From the NCBI RefSeq assembly GCF_964355755.1, contig NC_092670.1:39357795-39421794 (forward strand): a stretch of DNA of 64,000 nucleotides, read 5' to 3'. A program made the position numbers and the translations under genes. Shown piece after piece: positions 24,004 to 42,892 of this stretch. The stretch comes from Antedon mediterranea (lineage: Eukaryota > Echinodermata > Crinoidea > Comatulida > Antedonidae). The first letter of the stretch is position 1. The number at the start of each line of letters is the position of its first letter. The notes under the pieces are model-generated. The model saw nothing but the letters and a program-made list of their open reading frames with translations, did not search any database and was not told the origin of the DNA.

Positions 24004-24790
24004 AAGAGGATTCGGGATTTCCACTCTGTTCGGCGTTTTTCACCACTAAAATGGAGGCAACTCTACACCGAATAAACCAGAGATGTATTTTCATTTTTAG
24101 CAGATAATTAAATTCGGTTTTCAGGTGATTATTTAACTTGGTATATTTTTATTTTATATTTTAACTTTCTTATAATTACTATATAATATTATACGTCTTG
24201 AATTAGTAGGCCTACTTCTATCAAATTACTCGGAAATAAAGTGCACGCTAACTAACGCATTTAAAAATGGTAGCTGATAGTAGATATCAAAACAATTCTT
24301 ATACAGTACTGTATCTACCGTTCTGTATCTACCGTTCTGTATTATTCGTGTGACGCGTGATATGACAGTACAGAACTTTGTGTTATACACTACAGTACGG
24401 TATTCACGGTTTTGTTTTACTGAAAGATGAGCTAATACAAATAGTTTTATATGCATTAGCAGTCTATAATAGTTTATCGTAAAAAAAGGGCGTTTATATT
24501 TTAATTATAAAGTCTTCCATTTTAAAGAAAGACTTTGAAGATAACCACAATGACAATAACAACAAACCACAGCGTCACGTAACGATCGTTGAACTCGAGT
24601 TTTGTAAGATTTCAAAACTATACAACGAATGTCATCAAATAATCTTTTAATTAATGAGATATACAGTATTACCCAATCAATGTGAAGAGGTCACCAAACC
24701 AAACAACACACCGTGAAACACATCTTTTTAAAGTAATTGCAGACTATGTACATTGCCTAGAATATTTTAATTTCTCTAAAAGTTCAAAGA
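24004..24790. other. Convergent spacer between receptor gene 3 and NDUFV1
   Basis: Contains the 3' flanks of both genes, a probable poly(A) signal AATAAA at 24235-24240 for gene 3, and a short tandem (TATCTACCGTTCTG twice near 24310). The right part from about 24540 is the template matched by the fossil at 15500-15840. Confidence 0.6.
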
Positions 24791-31293
<6,503 letters not shown>

Positions 31294-31830
31294 TGCCTCT
31301 AATAATGATTATACTATAGTTTTCAATATATTTTGCTTGACTAAACAACACAATTATAATTTAGGCCTCTCGTATTAATTGCGGCCATTTTATTCTAGCA
31401 GCTTTGCTTTGCTGGAGAACTATAGGTGGCGCTCATTATTGTTATTTACTGTATTTTCCTTTATCACCCCCAAAATAAAACTTTCAATACAATGAAATCA
31501 ATTTAGACATAGTTTAAAAGGATTGTTTAATACACAAAATAAGAACAGTGTAGAGATTACTTGAAATAATTTTTTTAATAAATTAATAAAATAATAATGG
31601 GTTTGCGGGTGACTTACGTTTATGGCGTTATTTGTTGAAAATTGTATTGTTGTAAATAGAAATGAAAATTGTGGATAAAAAAAATAGTATTTAATACTTT
31701 ATATTGTTAATAATGCAGCCGATTATTATAGACCAACATCTGCCATTTGAAATACAGCCGAATATTTTTCTGTCAGATATCAAGTTTAAGCTTGTGGGTA
31801 TACTCGTCATCGATTTTTATTAGCGGCATT

Positions 31831-31950
31831 AAATACACTATCAAACTTTATGTGACAACAAAATGTGATGTCATACCACTACTATATTTTGGCATATCAC
31901 TACCATATTTGGTCACATCTAACTAGTTTAACAGTGTAGACAAAGCTTTA
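31831..31950. repeat. Family B element
   Basis: Right end GTGTAGACAAAGCTTTA intact; left end shortened to ATACACTATCAAACTTTATG. About 540 bases upstream of the NDUFV1 start codon. Confidence 0.7.
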
Positions 31951-32257
31951 TAAACCTTTTTTAGTTATTTTAATTTAGTATACTAAATTAGACCAACTAC
32001 AAGTTGCACTTTCTAGGTTGGACAGTTTTAAAACATTGACACGTTTTTCGTACGAAACTCCATCTCAAATATCCTTTTTGTCTGTCCGCCGTATAACAAG
32101 TTTATAATATGTTATATTATTTGTTTGTTTGATATTCATCATAACAGGATCGATTCATTAACCACACGGGACAGAGAAGAACGGATCTATTCTAGAGACA
32201 TAATAGTCGCGCCTTTCATCATGATCATGGTTCAGAGGTGTAAGTGGCAAAACTCTA

Positions 32258-32453
32258 AAGCTTGGTTCCCACTAGCGATGCAACGTAACGCAACCGATGC
32301 AACGTAAGAATATTCCCCTTCCAATAATTGTTTGCCCCCCCCCCCCCCAGAGCCTGCGTGAAATCAAATCTGTTGCGTCATCGGTTCCCACTTGTGATTA
32401 CGCAATACAGCACTTCGATACGTCGTTGCGTCCTAGTGGGAACCAAGCTTTAC
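32258..32453. repeat. Family A element, complete, with C-run
   Basis: Both termini present (AAGCTTGGTTCCCACTAG and TAGTGGGAACCAAGCTTTA). A run of C near 32335-32349 interrupts the interior. Confidence 0.75.
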
Positions 32454-32911
32454 CAAACGTATTGTATACCATAATATTAGTAGCCTATATGCCATAAGTT
32501 TATAGCTGTTAATGGAAAAAACTTTCAAATACTAATAGGGCCTATAAAATTATTATTATTTTATTCATGATGTCGAGTTGATTTCATTGCTATTTTCAAT
32601 TATTAAGCTCAATGTTCCGACATTGATTCGTTATTTTGTCATAAAAATACTTCCGACGTTATGTAGTCTAGAATACAGTAAATACTGTACATTTGTTGCT
32701 AATAATAGACTTTAAAGTAAAAGTACGAATAAAATGTTTTACAAAACATTCAGTATGGGGGGTCAAAAGAACATTTATTGGATGAGATGAATATTATGAG
32801 CCGGTCCCGAAATGATACATCACGGCTAGTGAATAATACCCCGTATTTTATAAACTTATGTATCTATAGAAGAACTGTTATAATAAATAAATCCAGTACA
32901 GACGATGTACT

Positions 32912-33125
32912 AAAGCTTGGTTTCCACTGGCGACGCAATGTAACGCAACCTACGCAACTGCCTTTCCAATAATTGTGTTTACCCCGCCTGCGTGAAATCA
33001 AAACTGCGATATTTGCAGCAATGTTGCGTCGTCGGTTCCCACTTTTGTTTACGCAATACCGCACTTTGCGTCAATACGTCGCTGCGTTGCGTTACGTTGC
33101 GTTTGCTAGAGGAAACCACGCTTTA
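32912..33125. repeat. Family A element, complete
   Basis: Both termini present but diverged (AAGCTTGGTTTCCACTGG and CTAGAGGAAACCACGCTTTA). The matching changes at both ends keep them complementary. Confidence 0.75.
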
Positions 33126-33547
33126 CGTCATGAGAGCGCGTGGGTACGGTCATTTTTGAGGAAAAATACAGAAAGTAATGAAAACATAACACAATTTCTA
33201 GTCAAAATAAGGATGTATCTGAGGTGTTAACGTAGGCCTACGTACTATTCCTCGAGAGATATGTTACACGATGATGTATTAGTTCCTCTGTTATCATAAA
33301 GAGAACATCCTATTGGAACTTTAGACTTGCAAACCATCAAGATTAAGAACCTGGCATTTTTATTACCTACATACAAAACTACACTAATCGTATTATTTCT
33401 TGATATTATAATTAGTAGTGTACGTGTGTATAGCCTATATTATTCAATAACAACACTTTTATAGGCCTATTGGTCTACTTTATACCTTACTCATCAATTA
33501 ATTTATTACATTATATCCTGTTAGAGAATCAAACAACGGGTTTTTTC

Positions 33548-33836
33548 TAAAGCTCTGTCTCTACATTGAATTATATAGTTTGACAAAAGTGGTAGTGATA
33601 TGCCCAAATATGGTAGTGACATAACATCACTATGTCCACATATGGGCACATCACATATTTTGTCACATAAAATTGGGATGAAATATTACAGTACTTTGTA
33701 CTCAATTTATTATTAACATTTAAAAAAAAAATTATTTTATTTTATAGTTGTTTATTTATAATTTAATTTAGCATTTACATATATAAACTATAGGCTTAAT
33801 ATAATTTATTTTTTTTAAGATATTACTTTATCATCA

Positions 33837-33868
<32 letters not shown>

Positions 33869-34092
33869 TATTTGTAATAATTAGTCACTGGTTGGAGGTA
33901 GACACCTAATTGGTGACAGTGGCTTAGGCTGCTTTTGTGCTTTCCTGGCAGCTAGTGACTATAATTTTATATTTCTTTTTCGTTGTGTTTGTTTAATTTG
34001 TTGATTTGTATTATATTTTGTAAAATGTATCTTTTGCCTGAATAAATAATAATAAAATAGTAATAAAGTTTGGTAGTGTAGACAGAGCTTGA
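33548..34092. repeat. Family B element split by a LINE/SINE-like insertion
   Basis: The left part runs from TAAAGCTCTGTCTCTACA to TTTGTCACATAAAA (about 33548-33674). The right part AAAGTTTGGTAGTGTAGACAG begins at about 34065. The roughly 390 bases between include a tail also found at 57259-57410, so this is a nested insertion. Confidence 0.65.
33890..34055 (+). mobile_element. Retroelement 3' tail, copy 1
   Basis: Shares ACACCTAATTGGTGACAGTG, GGCAGCTAGTGACTAT and a terminal TTGCCTGAATAAATAATAAT with 57259-57410. The AATAAATAATAA end suggests the 3' end of a LINE or a LINE-tailed SINE. Confidence 0.55.
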
Positions 34093-34447
34093 CTTGTAAT
34101 TTTTATTTTGTAAGAACCCCTATTAATAATTATATATAGCCTACATTTTGTTTATTCATATTCCCAATTTTTTTTTATTTCGGTTCTTATTATTAAAGTT
34201 AAGATCAATCATTTTCGGATCCGCCGGCGGCCTAATATAATACAAAAGTATTTTACGCTTTACACAAAGAACTTAAGTTCTTTGCCTTACCCTATTACAA
34301 TGTACGCCCTACAGTACAGTTCTTCCGATCCATTGTATAGTACAGTAAGGGTAAATATGAATATTTTTACTGCTAAACAAAAATAACAGATTTAAGACGT
34401 CAGAGGTATGATGGTGTTTTATACAAATACATATGCCTCAGCTTTAA

Positions 34448-34489
34448 CAAAACAAAGTTCAGAATGTATACATTCTGAAATTTGTTTTG
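34448..34489. repeat. Perfect 22-bp palindrome with extended arms
   Basis: TTCAGAATGTATACATTCTGAA (34458-34479) is exactly self-complementary. The flanks CAAAACAAA and TTTGTTTTG continue the symmetry after one unpaired base on each side. Confidence 0.75.
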
Positions 34490-35207
34490 TTTGGTACTTT
34501 CGTATTGACACTAATAATTGAACAAATAAACTAATAAAAACTAGGATATACGTCCTTGTTATTCCAAAGTTGTTTTGATCAATAAACAATATTTTACAAT
34601 CTTTATTTCGAGTTTAAAATATTATGTGGCATTATAAAATTACACATTCAGCCCAATACAGTAATAATTAATTAAAAATAAATGGTGACACTCACACCTT
34701 GCAAAACGTATTGTCATATTATATAATAATTGAAGATGTTATTATTAGCAATATCAAAATATTCTGTGTGGGAGTATGTTTTGTATCATAAAAAACTTTT
34801 TTTAAACAAAATAAATAAAATAATAATAGTATTTTCGCTCTTTGCACTTCTGGTGGTAGTTTTTAATGTGAATGAAATACTATTTCCAGTAGCCACACAC
34901 AGGATGGTATAAATATTAAAAGATAAAACATACGGTAATGATAGATATATTATATATAGGGCCTACAATACACAAACAAAATTACAAAACACCTTATAAT
35001 ATATGATAATTAATAGTATTATAATACAATAAATGAATAATGATTATAACAATTATGTTTTAAGCAATAAAAAAACAAATATTATAGATAAATTAGAAGC
35101 GTTAGAATATTTTTATTGCAAAAACAGCCAGAATATTAACTTTGGGAGTTTTTTCCTCTCTCTCTTCGTCTCATCTCTTTCTGCCTCATCCCAAAGATGT
35201 TAGACAG

Positions 35208-36120
35208 CAGTGACGTAACGGCTATGAGCGCTCAATGGTTCTAAACCAAGGGACTCTGGAGCTTATGGAGCCACAGAGCAGTGCTCAGAGGAAACAAGGC
35301 CAACAGCCATTAAGTCGCGTGCTACAATGCATAGTGATACCGGACCGACAGACAGACCGACCGACCGACATAGTGAACTATACTGACCGAAATTACTGAA
35401 CATGTTTAAAATTGTTGAAATGTTTAAAAACATTTATATTTTTTTAATTTACACGTGCGTAGCCTGTCACTTTTGACGTGCTCGTATAACGTAATTTCAA
35501 GTTGAAAAGTAAGTCAAGAAAACAGAAATCGGGCAAAAAGAGTGCGCAATGACAATTAACGCGCAGTGCGCGCACAAAAATATGCGCACTCATGGCAATT
35601 TTGTAAACGGTTAAAATTTCCTGAAACGTACTCTTATCTCATCGAAAATAAATTTTGAACATTTTAAGCGCGTGTACGCATGCGTTACATGCGCTACGCA
35701 CGTAATTGTATTGCCATATGATGATTTATGCTCTGAAATTTATGAGTACCAAATTTTATTTAATTGTGACTCATGGTTGTGAAGATATGATTACAAACGT
35801 GATTTCGTTAAATCGTGCGTAGACCGCGTAATTTTTTATTGCGCACCGTGAAAACATAACCACATCGATTCCTGGCCATAAGGAATATACTGTGAAAAAA
35901 TGACCTAGCTAGATTAAACTGATATCAAGATAAGGTCAGAAAGCGATAAAACGCATAGTGATACCGGACCGACAGACCGACCGACCGACATAGTGAACTA
36001 TAGAGTCGCTTCCACGCGACTAAAAACAGGCATTACAATAATTATTATATGTCGAAAAAGGCTAAAAACGCCCGAGGCCTCCGGAGGGCCGCTTTGGGTT
36101 CATAAACCATGGGCCTGAGC
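35208..36120. repeat. Family D element split by the AGTCGCGTG element
   Basis: The left part 35208-35312 (CAGTGACGTAACGGCTATGAG start) and the right part 36022-36120 (GGCTAAAAACGCCCGAGGCC, GGGTTCATAAACCATGGGCC) match the reverse complement of 25796-25980. The right end decays into the sequence just beyond the stop codon of the first zinc transporter. Confidence 0.6.
35313..36021. mobile_element. 709-bp element with AGTCGCGTG / CACGCGACT ends
   Basis: Short perfect terminal inverted repeats. A subterminal block GCATAGTGATACCGGACCGA, ending in ACATAGTGAACTATA, is directly repeated near both ends (35329 and 35953). Between them the sequence is rich in CGCATGCG-like motifs. No ORF seen. Confidence 0.55.
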
Positions 36121-36132
36121 AGCCTATCATGC

Positions 36133-39100
36133 CTACTTCTTTTCCCCTGGCAGTACACATTGGTCGCAGCTATCCATACTATTCTTATGTTCTTCGATCT
36201 GCACCGTACAGTCGCTGATGCCGTACTTGTGTCGCATAAGACCACGTACATCGTTAAGTAGCGTTTGTTGATTTACGTTTGCATCATCTAAAATTTAAAA
36301 ATATCACATTATAAGTTTTTTGATTGACAAACCAGTGGTATAAAAGATCAGTGGCACAAAAGCAGACATATTATTATCATAGGCAGTGGCGTAACGCAGA
36401 GGCCTGAGTTTCCTGGTTTAGGGACTCTAAAGTGGCACTCCAATTAACGCTGGACGCCTCGGGCGTTTTTAGCGAAAACCCTATATAAAACAATACATGA
36501 ACAGGAGTAGAGTGTGGGGATGAATTTTCTTACCAATTGTAACGTGAACGGAGCAAGCAACTACTTCAGTCGTGATCATCCATATTCTAAGGTCATGGAG
36601 TGACCTTACCCCCCTCATTTTTCTAATTGAACTAGACACCTCTGGAAAATCTATTCCTTCTGGTTTTGCTGAAAAACAAAATATCGACTACTGATAAACT
36701 AGTAGTTCGCATCCGATTTGTTTTCTAATGTAAAAAGAATTCTGAGTAGGCCTACATTGTATTACACAATAATCGGGGTCGTAAGCGAGGTCGTCGCTTT
36801 CTACACACCCTTTACGTCTGACATTAAATTAAAAATATCATGCATACATAAATTGAAATCTTTTGGCTACAAATGAAATAAACGTACGTACACGCATGCG
36901 CACGTAATTGATTAGATTTTTTTAAGTTGATCACACACGTTCATAACGCGCTCATTATGTCTATACGCATGCGCATTCCAGTAAACATTACCTTCCATTA
37001 AAACGTTGACTATATCTTTACTGATAGTTATTGTCGTTCCAAGTACAAGTATCGAGAATACAAAGGTACATATTGGATCTGCAAGTTTGTATTCAGGCTA
37101 TAAGAACAGATTAAAATGTCATCAATATCAATAAGCAGTATACAAACAAAATAATAAATAAATAAATATCATAGAAGACAGACTTACATTATAAAAAGGT
37201 GATAAAAGCTGATATAATGACAGTGTAAACAATGATGTGAGTAAAGGCCAATTTACACGGACGAACGGTAACGGGAAACGGTAACCGATAACGATAAGCG
37301 GTAACGGTAAGCGGTAAACCGCGTAGTTTGTCCCACGTAGAACTGGTAGGAATATCATGAGCGGAAACCAGCTGTTCGCTTCGATCCGCGTTGTATTGTG
37401 TGTGTGAATGGTCATAAGGAATAACATACAGTACATACATATTTTTATTACTGTCTCACCGGTCGTCTGTGTAAATTGGACTTAATAGTGGAATTTTTAT
37501 ATAAATAAAATAGACAAAATTCAAAACAAAAAAGCCAGATGATGAGAGAAAACACTAATTTCGTTCTCTCCTTTCTGCGAAAAAAAACTTCAGATTTTCC
37601 AGTCTGACGCATTTGCATGTAGACGTCATACCTGTGTTTATTCGTAGCCACTGGTGACTTATTGAGTAATTTTAATTAAGGAGACATTATCCAATATTCA
37701 AACATCGAACAATACCAACTTGTTACTTCACCATGTAGAGGTGATCCAACAGCTGTTTCAATTCCAACGTAAAGCACACATACAACGCTTCAATTTAAAG
37801 TTGGTAAATTTGAACAGAATTCTTAAGTCGAGGCTAAATTACTCAGGCCTGCTGTTGACCACCAAAAGGCAGTTTGTATCCAGAATAAATTAATCTTAAA
37901 ATATATGTTGTAAAAAGGTTGCATAAGCCACGTACGTAACGTAACGCACCTTGAAGCAGATTGCCTTTTTTTATGCTATGGTAATAATTTTATCAAAACT
38001 ACCAAATCATTATTTTTAAAATAGCATGCATTGTGAAGTAAATATACATTAGTTTACCTTGACATATATAATAACAGCAGCAATAAAAACTGCTAAACTT
38101 TGGAAGAAGTCACCAATGACGTGTAATATTGCAGCTCGGACATTCACGTTATTTGATACAGTGTGTCCTTTTTTTCCATTCCCTTCCTCTTGATCTATAA
38201 GATTGTGTTTGTCCCCCGTGTCGTGTCTTCCATGTGAATGCCCGTGACCCCCATGCGAGTGCCCGTGACCACTGCAAGGATTGTGTAAAACTAAAAGCAT
38301 ACTGGAAATAAAGAAGAAAACATTTAGGCTACTCTTGTATATACTCGGCTGAAATAAACAATGTTCAAACTTTCAACAAACTTCATCCAAATCCAAACTC
38401 ACCTCTTCTATATGTACAATTATACCAGCTGCATTACATAACCGTTTTACCATTGAATTAAATTAATATTATACTATTAGAGATAGAAATTATTTTAGAC
38501 TAGAAATTGAAAGGACTACAACAAGATCAAATTGTATTTCATCAGTAGGAATTATACTCGGAAATGCGTCTAATGTTGCTTTAAAAATGTAAATCTCTTG
38601 TTTGAGTTTAATTTAAACGATTGTATAAAAAAAAACATCTTCGTCTTTAATGTAGTTTAAGTTTTTATACTAAATTATTATTATTATTATATATTGCCTT
38701 ACGTCTTAGCTAAATAGTACACAATATGTGTTTTATAAAGGGGGAAATGATCTGTAAACTTCTTCTTTCCTCCTCCTTACCCTAGACTTTGTTGATAAAG
38801 CGTGGTTCCCACTAGAACGCAACGCAACGTAACGCAGCGACGTATCAACGCAAAGTGCTGTATTGCGTAATCACAAGTGGGAACCGACGACGCAATAGTG
38901 CTGCAAACATCGCAGGTTTGAAGTACCGATAATTAATTATTTTAAATCATTTTCAAGAAATGACTAATGAAAGATGTCCATAACTGGACCTATATAAGTT
39001 TGTTAGGTTTCTTTGTAAACGTTTTGATGTTGTTAATTGTCTTGAAGTTTAGAAGAAGTGTGTCTGATTTAATGTTTCTTTATAAGAGTGTCAATTTGTT

Positions 39101-42100
39101 TGTTTAGTTGCGACTGTTGCTCTCTTTTTATTTACATGCTCCTTCTCGTAAAACTATCATCAAGTCCACTTTTTATGTTCCGTTTAATAGAGTAAATGTC
39201 TCGAAAAGGGGTTTCAGAAACGCTTGCCTTCTTTGTATAACTATTTAAGTGAGTCTAAAGTAAATGTTGATATTTTTTCAATAGTTATTCTTCATTCAAG
39301 ACTCATTGTATTATTTTTGTAAATAATCGTGCTCAATAGGCTAATTTTTACTATTTACATATTTATTTAAGTTTGCTTCATATATTGAGTATTAGATTGT
39401 ATTTGTTTTCTGTTTCATACCTTTAAGTGGCAACCTTCGTTGCTGTTGGTTTTGAGGAAATAAAATAAAATAAACATAATATATCAATACTCACACAACA
39501 TTGGCAAAGATAGCAAAGCCTGCTGTTATCATCATTATCTTAGCATTTATGGAATAAGTGTTTTTAACTATCTTGAAAATGGCCAATACGACTAATACTG
39601 CGGTGATTGCCCAAATCATCATTACAGAAAGCAGGGCCCCGAGAATCTCTGAAAGAAGTAAAATCGGTGAAAATAGTTTATACATCTCACGTATCACCCT
39701 AAACAAGGAAGAAAGGATCTGCATGATGCACCAGTAATTTGTGAGAATCCCAAGGAGAGTGAGACCACTCTATGGATTCAGTCAATTTGGGCAAAGGATT
39801 CATTTGTCTTACATAATATGGAAGGAAGGAGCTACATGATGTACCAGTAATTTTTGAGAATCCCAAGGAGTGTGAGACCAGTCTATAGATCCAGTCAATT
39901 TGGGCAAAGGATTAATTTGTCTTACATATAATATGGAAGGAAGGAGCTACATGATGTACCAGTAATTTGTGAGAATCCCAAAGAGTGTGAGACCAGTCTA
40001 CGGATCCAGTCAATTTGGGCAAAGGATTCATTTGTCCTACATATAATATGGAAGGAAGAGCTACATGATGTACCAGTAATTTGTGAGAATCACAAGAAGA
40101 TTGAGACCACTCTTTGGATCCAGTCAATTTGGGCAAAGGATTTATTTGTCCTACATATAATATGGAAGGAAGGAGTTACATGATGTACCAGTAATTTGTG
40201 AGAATCCCAAAGAGAGTAAAACCACTGTTTTGATCCAGTCAATTAATTCGGTAAAAGATTTATTTTTCCTATACATTAATGTTCTATCTATTACTAATGT
40301 AAACCTATAGAAACTTGAAATATAGAGAAGAATCCCTGTGTCTACAAAGGTGAACCTGCACATTGTACAGACAAACTAGTTTGTTTGCTTAGCTATCTGA
40401 TATCTTTAAAAGATAAATATTTTCACCACAGATACAGTTAAGCAAATAAAATGAAAGTGGGTGTGCTGGGTAAGTCAGCCTACGACTCTTCAGATATTGG
40501 TATTGTTTGTATCGTTCATCCGATTTTAGATGTATTGACATTAGGAATATTATCATTATTATTTTATACATTGATGATTATGATATTAAGAAACAGTATC
40601 GAGCTCTAATACATTATGCAGGACATTCTCCAAATATTCCGTTGAAGTGAAATGTCAGTTATTTAAAAAGTATTGCGTTAATATATACTGTATGACTCTA
40701 TGGAGTAAATTCAGTGAAGGTACTGTGAACTCATTGACAGTTTGCTTTAATAACGGGTTACGTAAGCTACTGAAATTGCCTAGAATAGCGCAAGTATGAT
40801 GTTTGTAACGAATAACGTTCCCGCATTCTATGAATTTTGGAGGAACTCTTATACATAGTTGTTTTAATAACAGAATTCATGACAGTTGTAATAGTCTGAT
40901 TCAAACCATAGTACTTCCACAATCCAACCTACGTTGCGTTGGTGCAAATTGGTATTGTAAAATATTGTAGGTTGGTTTTGTGGAAGTTGCTTATATTGTT
41001 TTCTGGTGAAATTGTTTCTCTTTTTGTTTTCGTATGTTGTATATGGATGTACTACCCAAAATAAAGAAAATGAATGAATGACGAATTGTATTGTCATACA
41101 CAGCACAATGCATAGAGTTGATTCTATATATGCATATATTATTATCTTACCCTAAACACTGTATGCAAATAAATCCTTAATTAATGCTTTCATTCGTTTA
41201 GAGACATTGTAATTCATTATTTGCATCCACTGTATAACTCTATCTTATTTTCGCGTAGGTTGATCAGGGAAGAGTTTGAATACTTTTCACGTAAACGTCT
41301 AGTTTCGGTTCCAGACGGAGTTTTGACTTAATATTAGTAAAAAGATAAATATTTTGACATATGGCGTTTCATACAAATATCAAAATTAAAAAAAATAAAT
41401 AAAAAATACAATAAATACAGACTTAAGTAAAGGTAAACATCATTTGAAATTCAGGTTGTGCTTGAATTAATTGTCATTTTGTTGTTGTCAACTTCTTTTG
41501 CACACGGATATCTTCTTACTTTACTTATATAAATATCGTTTTGTACGTTATTGAATGTGGAAAATAACGAACAAAAACAAAACCGCCTTTTCGTATTTCA
41601 ATCTGATAATGATGATTTTCTGTGAGAATTTTGTTCAATTTCGAAATTGTATTGACGATAACAAATTTGATTGCATCTAATATTTACCATATGTGGTGAT
41701 GCGATGTGTCAAAGGTATGCCTAAAGTTATGTAAATTAAGTCTTGATAGCAATTTTACTCCAACCTATAAAAGTGGAGATTACTCGATATCGGTTTAGTT
41801 AAAAATCAAGTTATGTAGACCTATTGTTATCTCTATTGAATAATTTATAATGATAACAGTAGATTACAGAAATATTACATGCCCTTCATCCAGCTCAGAC
41901 ATTGGTATATCATTTTAGTTAACTATTTTAATTGAAAAAATATATATTGATTTTATATTACGATAGCCTATACTTATTGTTGTTGCCACATTCCTTGACG
42001 TATTTCTAAATGCTTTTAAGGGGAGAGTGTCTCTTCAATCATATAACTTTGGTGAATTACAAAGAAACTGCAAACTCACCTGCTCGATGCCAACCCCATG

Positions 42101-42840
42101 TCAAACGTTTACTGGGGCGTTTGTCAGCAAGAATTAATGCGAAATAGCTGATAAGAAAACTTGAGAAGTCTGACAGTAAATGTGCAGCATCTGTTAATAT
42201 AGCTAGACTTCCAGCTAATATTCCACCTGTAAATAGATAGACGTGTGTCGTAACATTCTTGGTACCCACGTGGACGCAATGTAACGACGTAGACCCAATG
42301 CAAGTACTACGGCGTTTGATTGGCCTACACTTGGTAAAGAAATACGCATTATATACCAGTCTTCTTGCCTAAAGCTCTGTCGAACACTATTGTTTGAAAA
42401 GTGTGATGTCCCCAAATATTCTAGTGAATGACGTCATTTTTTCACATAAAAATTGATAGTGTAGTAAAGCTTTAAATGTAATGTAAATGACCCGAAGGTG
42501 AACGCACGCGATCCAGCATTCTTGTTTTGTTTAGTTTTAGTTAAAGCCCTGTTGTTACTTGATACTATTTGTCCATACCTGTTACTTCTATGGCAATAAA
42601 TAATATGCATACAATTGAAGCATATATGAGCTTTTTTCTAGCTGTTTTTCTACTAATTGAATCCAATTCCAATGCTATGCTACTATGGCAATGGTCTTCT
42701 AATCCATCAGAATGGACTTTGGCGGTTTCCGAGCCATTTTCAATAACTGAGCCTGGTGGACTATTCGACCCATATTTGGTATGATTTACCACGCCATTTA
42801 CTTCTTCCAACTCTATATAACCATCTTTCTTTGTTGACAT
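36133..42840 (-). CDS. SLC30A2-like: Zinc transporter, SLC30A2/3/8 (ZnT2/3/8) type, copy 1
   Basis: Seven exons in transcript order: 42579-42840, 42080-42226, 39495-39648, 38058-38301, 36992-37097, 36534-36668, 36133-36287 (TAG). Product 400 aa. The cytosolic N-terminus has HCH at residues 50-52. Six membrane helices follow, with H103/D107 (HLLSD) in TM2 and H248/D252 (HVIGD) in TM5, the zinc site of cation-diffusion-facilitator transporters. The TM4-TM5 loop is histidine-rich ([15 protein letters not shown], residues 200-214). The C-terminal domain keeps DLRIWM and ends with DSCDQC. Expected to move zinc out of the cytosol into vesicles in exchange for protons. Which vertebrate paralogue it matches best cannot be settled by eye. 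Confidence 0.93.
36384..36474. repeat. Family D element, truncated
   Basis: Left end CAGTGGCGTAACG plus the CCTGAGTTTCCTGGTTTA and GGGCGTTTTTAGC boxes. The right end is absent. Lies in the last intron of transporter copy 1. Confidence 0.65.
38797..38920. repeat. Family A element, left half
   Basis: AAGCGTGGTTCCCACTAGAA start and ATCACAAGTGGGAACC centre, ending at CGCAGGTTTGA. In intron 3 of transporter copy 1. Confidence 0.7.
39711..40275. repeat. Minisatellite, about 115-bp unit, five copies
   Basis: Units carry CATGATGTACCAGTAATTTG, GTGAGACCA and CCAGTCAATTTGGGCAAAGG. Starts are spaced 113-115 bases apart. It begins about 60 bases on the intron side of exon 3 of transporter copy 1. Open frames read through it are artefacts of the repeat. 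Confidence 0.85.
42256..42300. repeat. Family A end fragment
   Basis: TTCTTGGTACCCACGTGGACGC followed by AATGTAACGACG. Only a left end remains, in intron 1 of transporter copy 1. Confidence 0.4.
42370..42474. repeat. Family B element, short
   Basis: Both ends present (TAAAGCTCTGTCGAACACTA and GATAGTGTAGTAAAGCTTTA) but only 105 bases long. Confidence 0.65.
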
Positions 42841-42892
42841 CTTTTCTATAATATATAAAAATGAATTAATTTGTGGTTGGTAAAGTTTTAGA

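Larger units (their letters stand above)
31294..36132. other. Spacer between NDUFV1 and the first zinc-transporter gene
   Basis: Upstream flank of NDUFV1 and 3' flank of the transporter. It is mostly repeats: family B at 31831 and 33548, family A at 32258 and 32912, an (AT)n run at about 33843, a palindrome at 34448, and nested family D and AGTCGCGTG elements from 35208. No gene recognised. Confidence 0.6.

Noticed and set aside
37128-37440. Overlapping minus-strand frames in the intron of zinc transporter copy 1
   Set aside because: They lie in intronic low-complexity GGTAACGG-type sequence and do not match any family.
39912-40136. Minus-strand open frame with LPKLTGS...[11 protein letters not shown] repeats
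   Set aside because: It is the translation of the 115-bp minisatellite; the other units contain stops.
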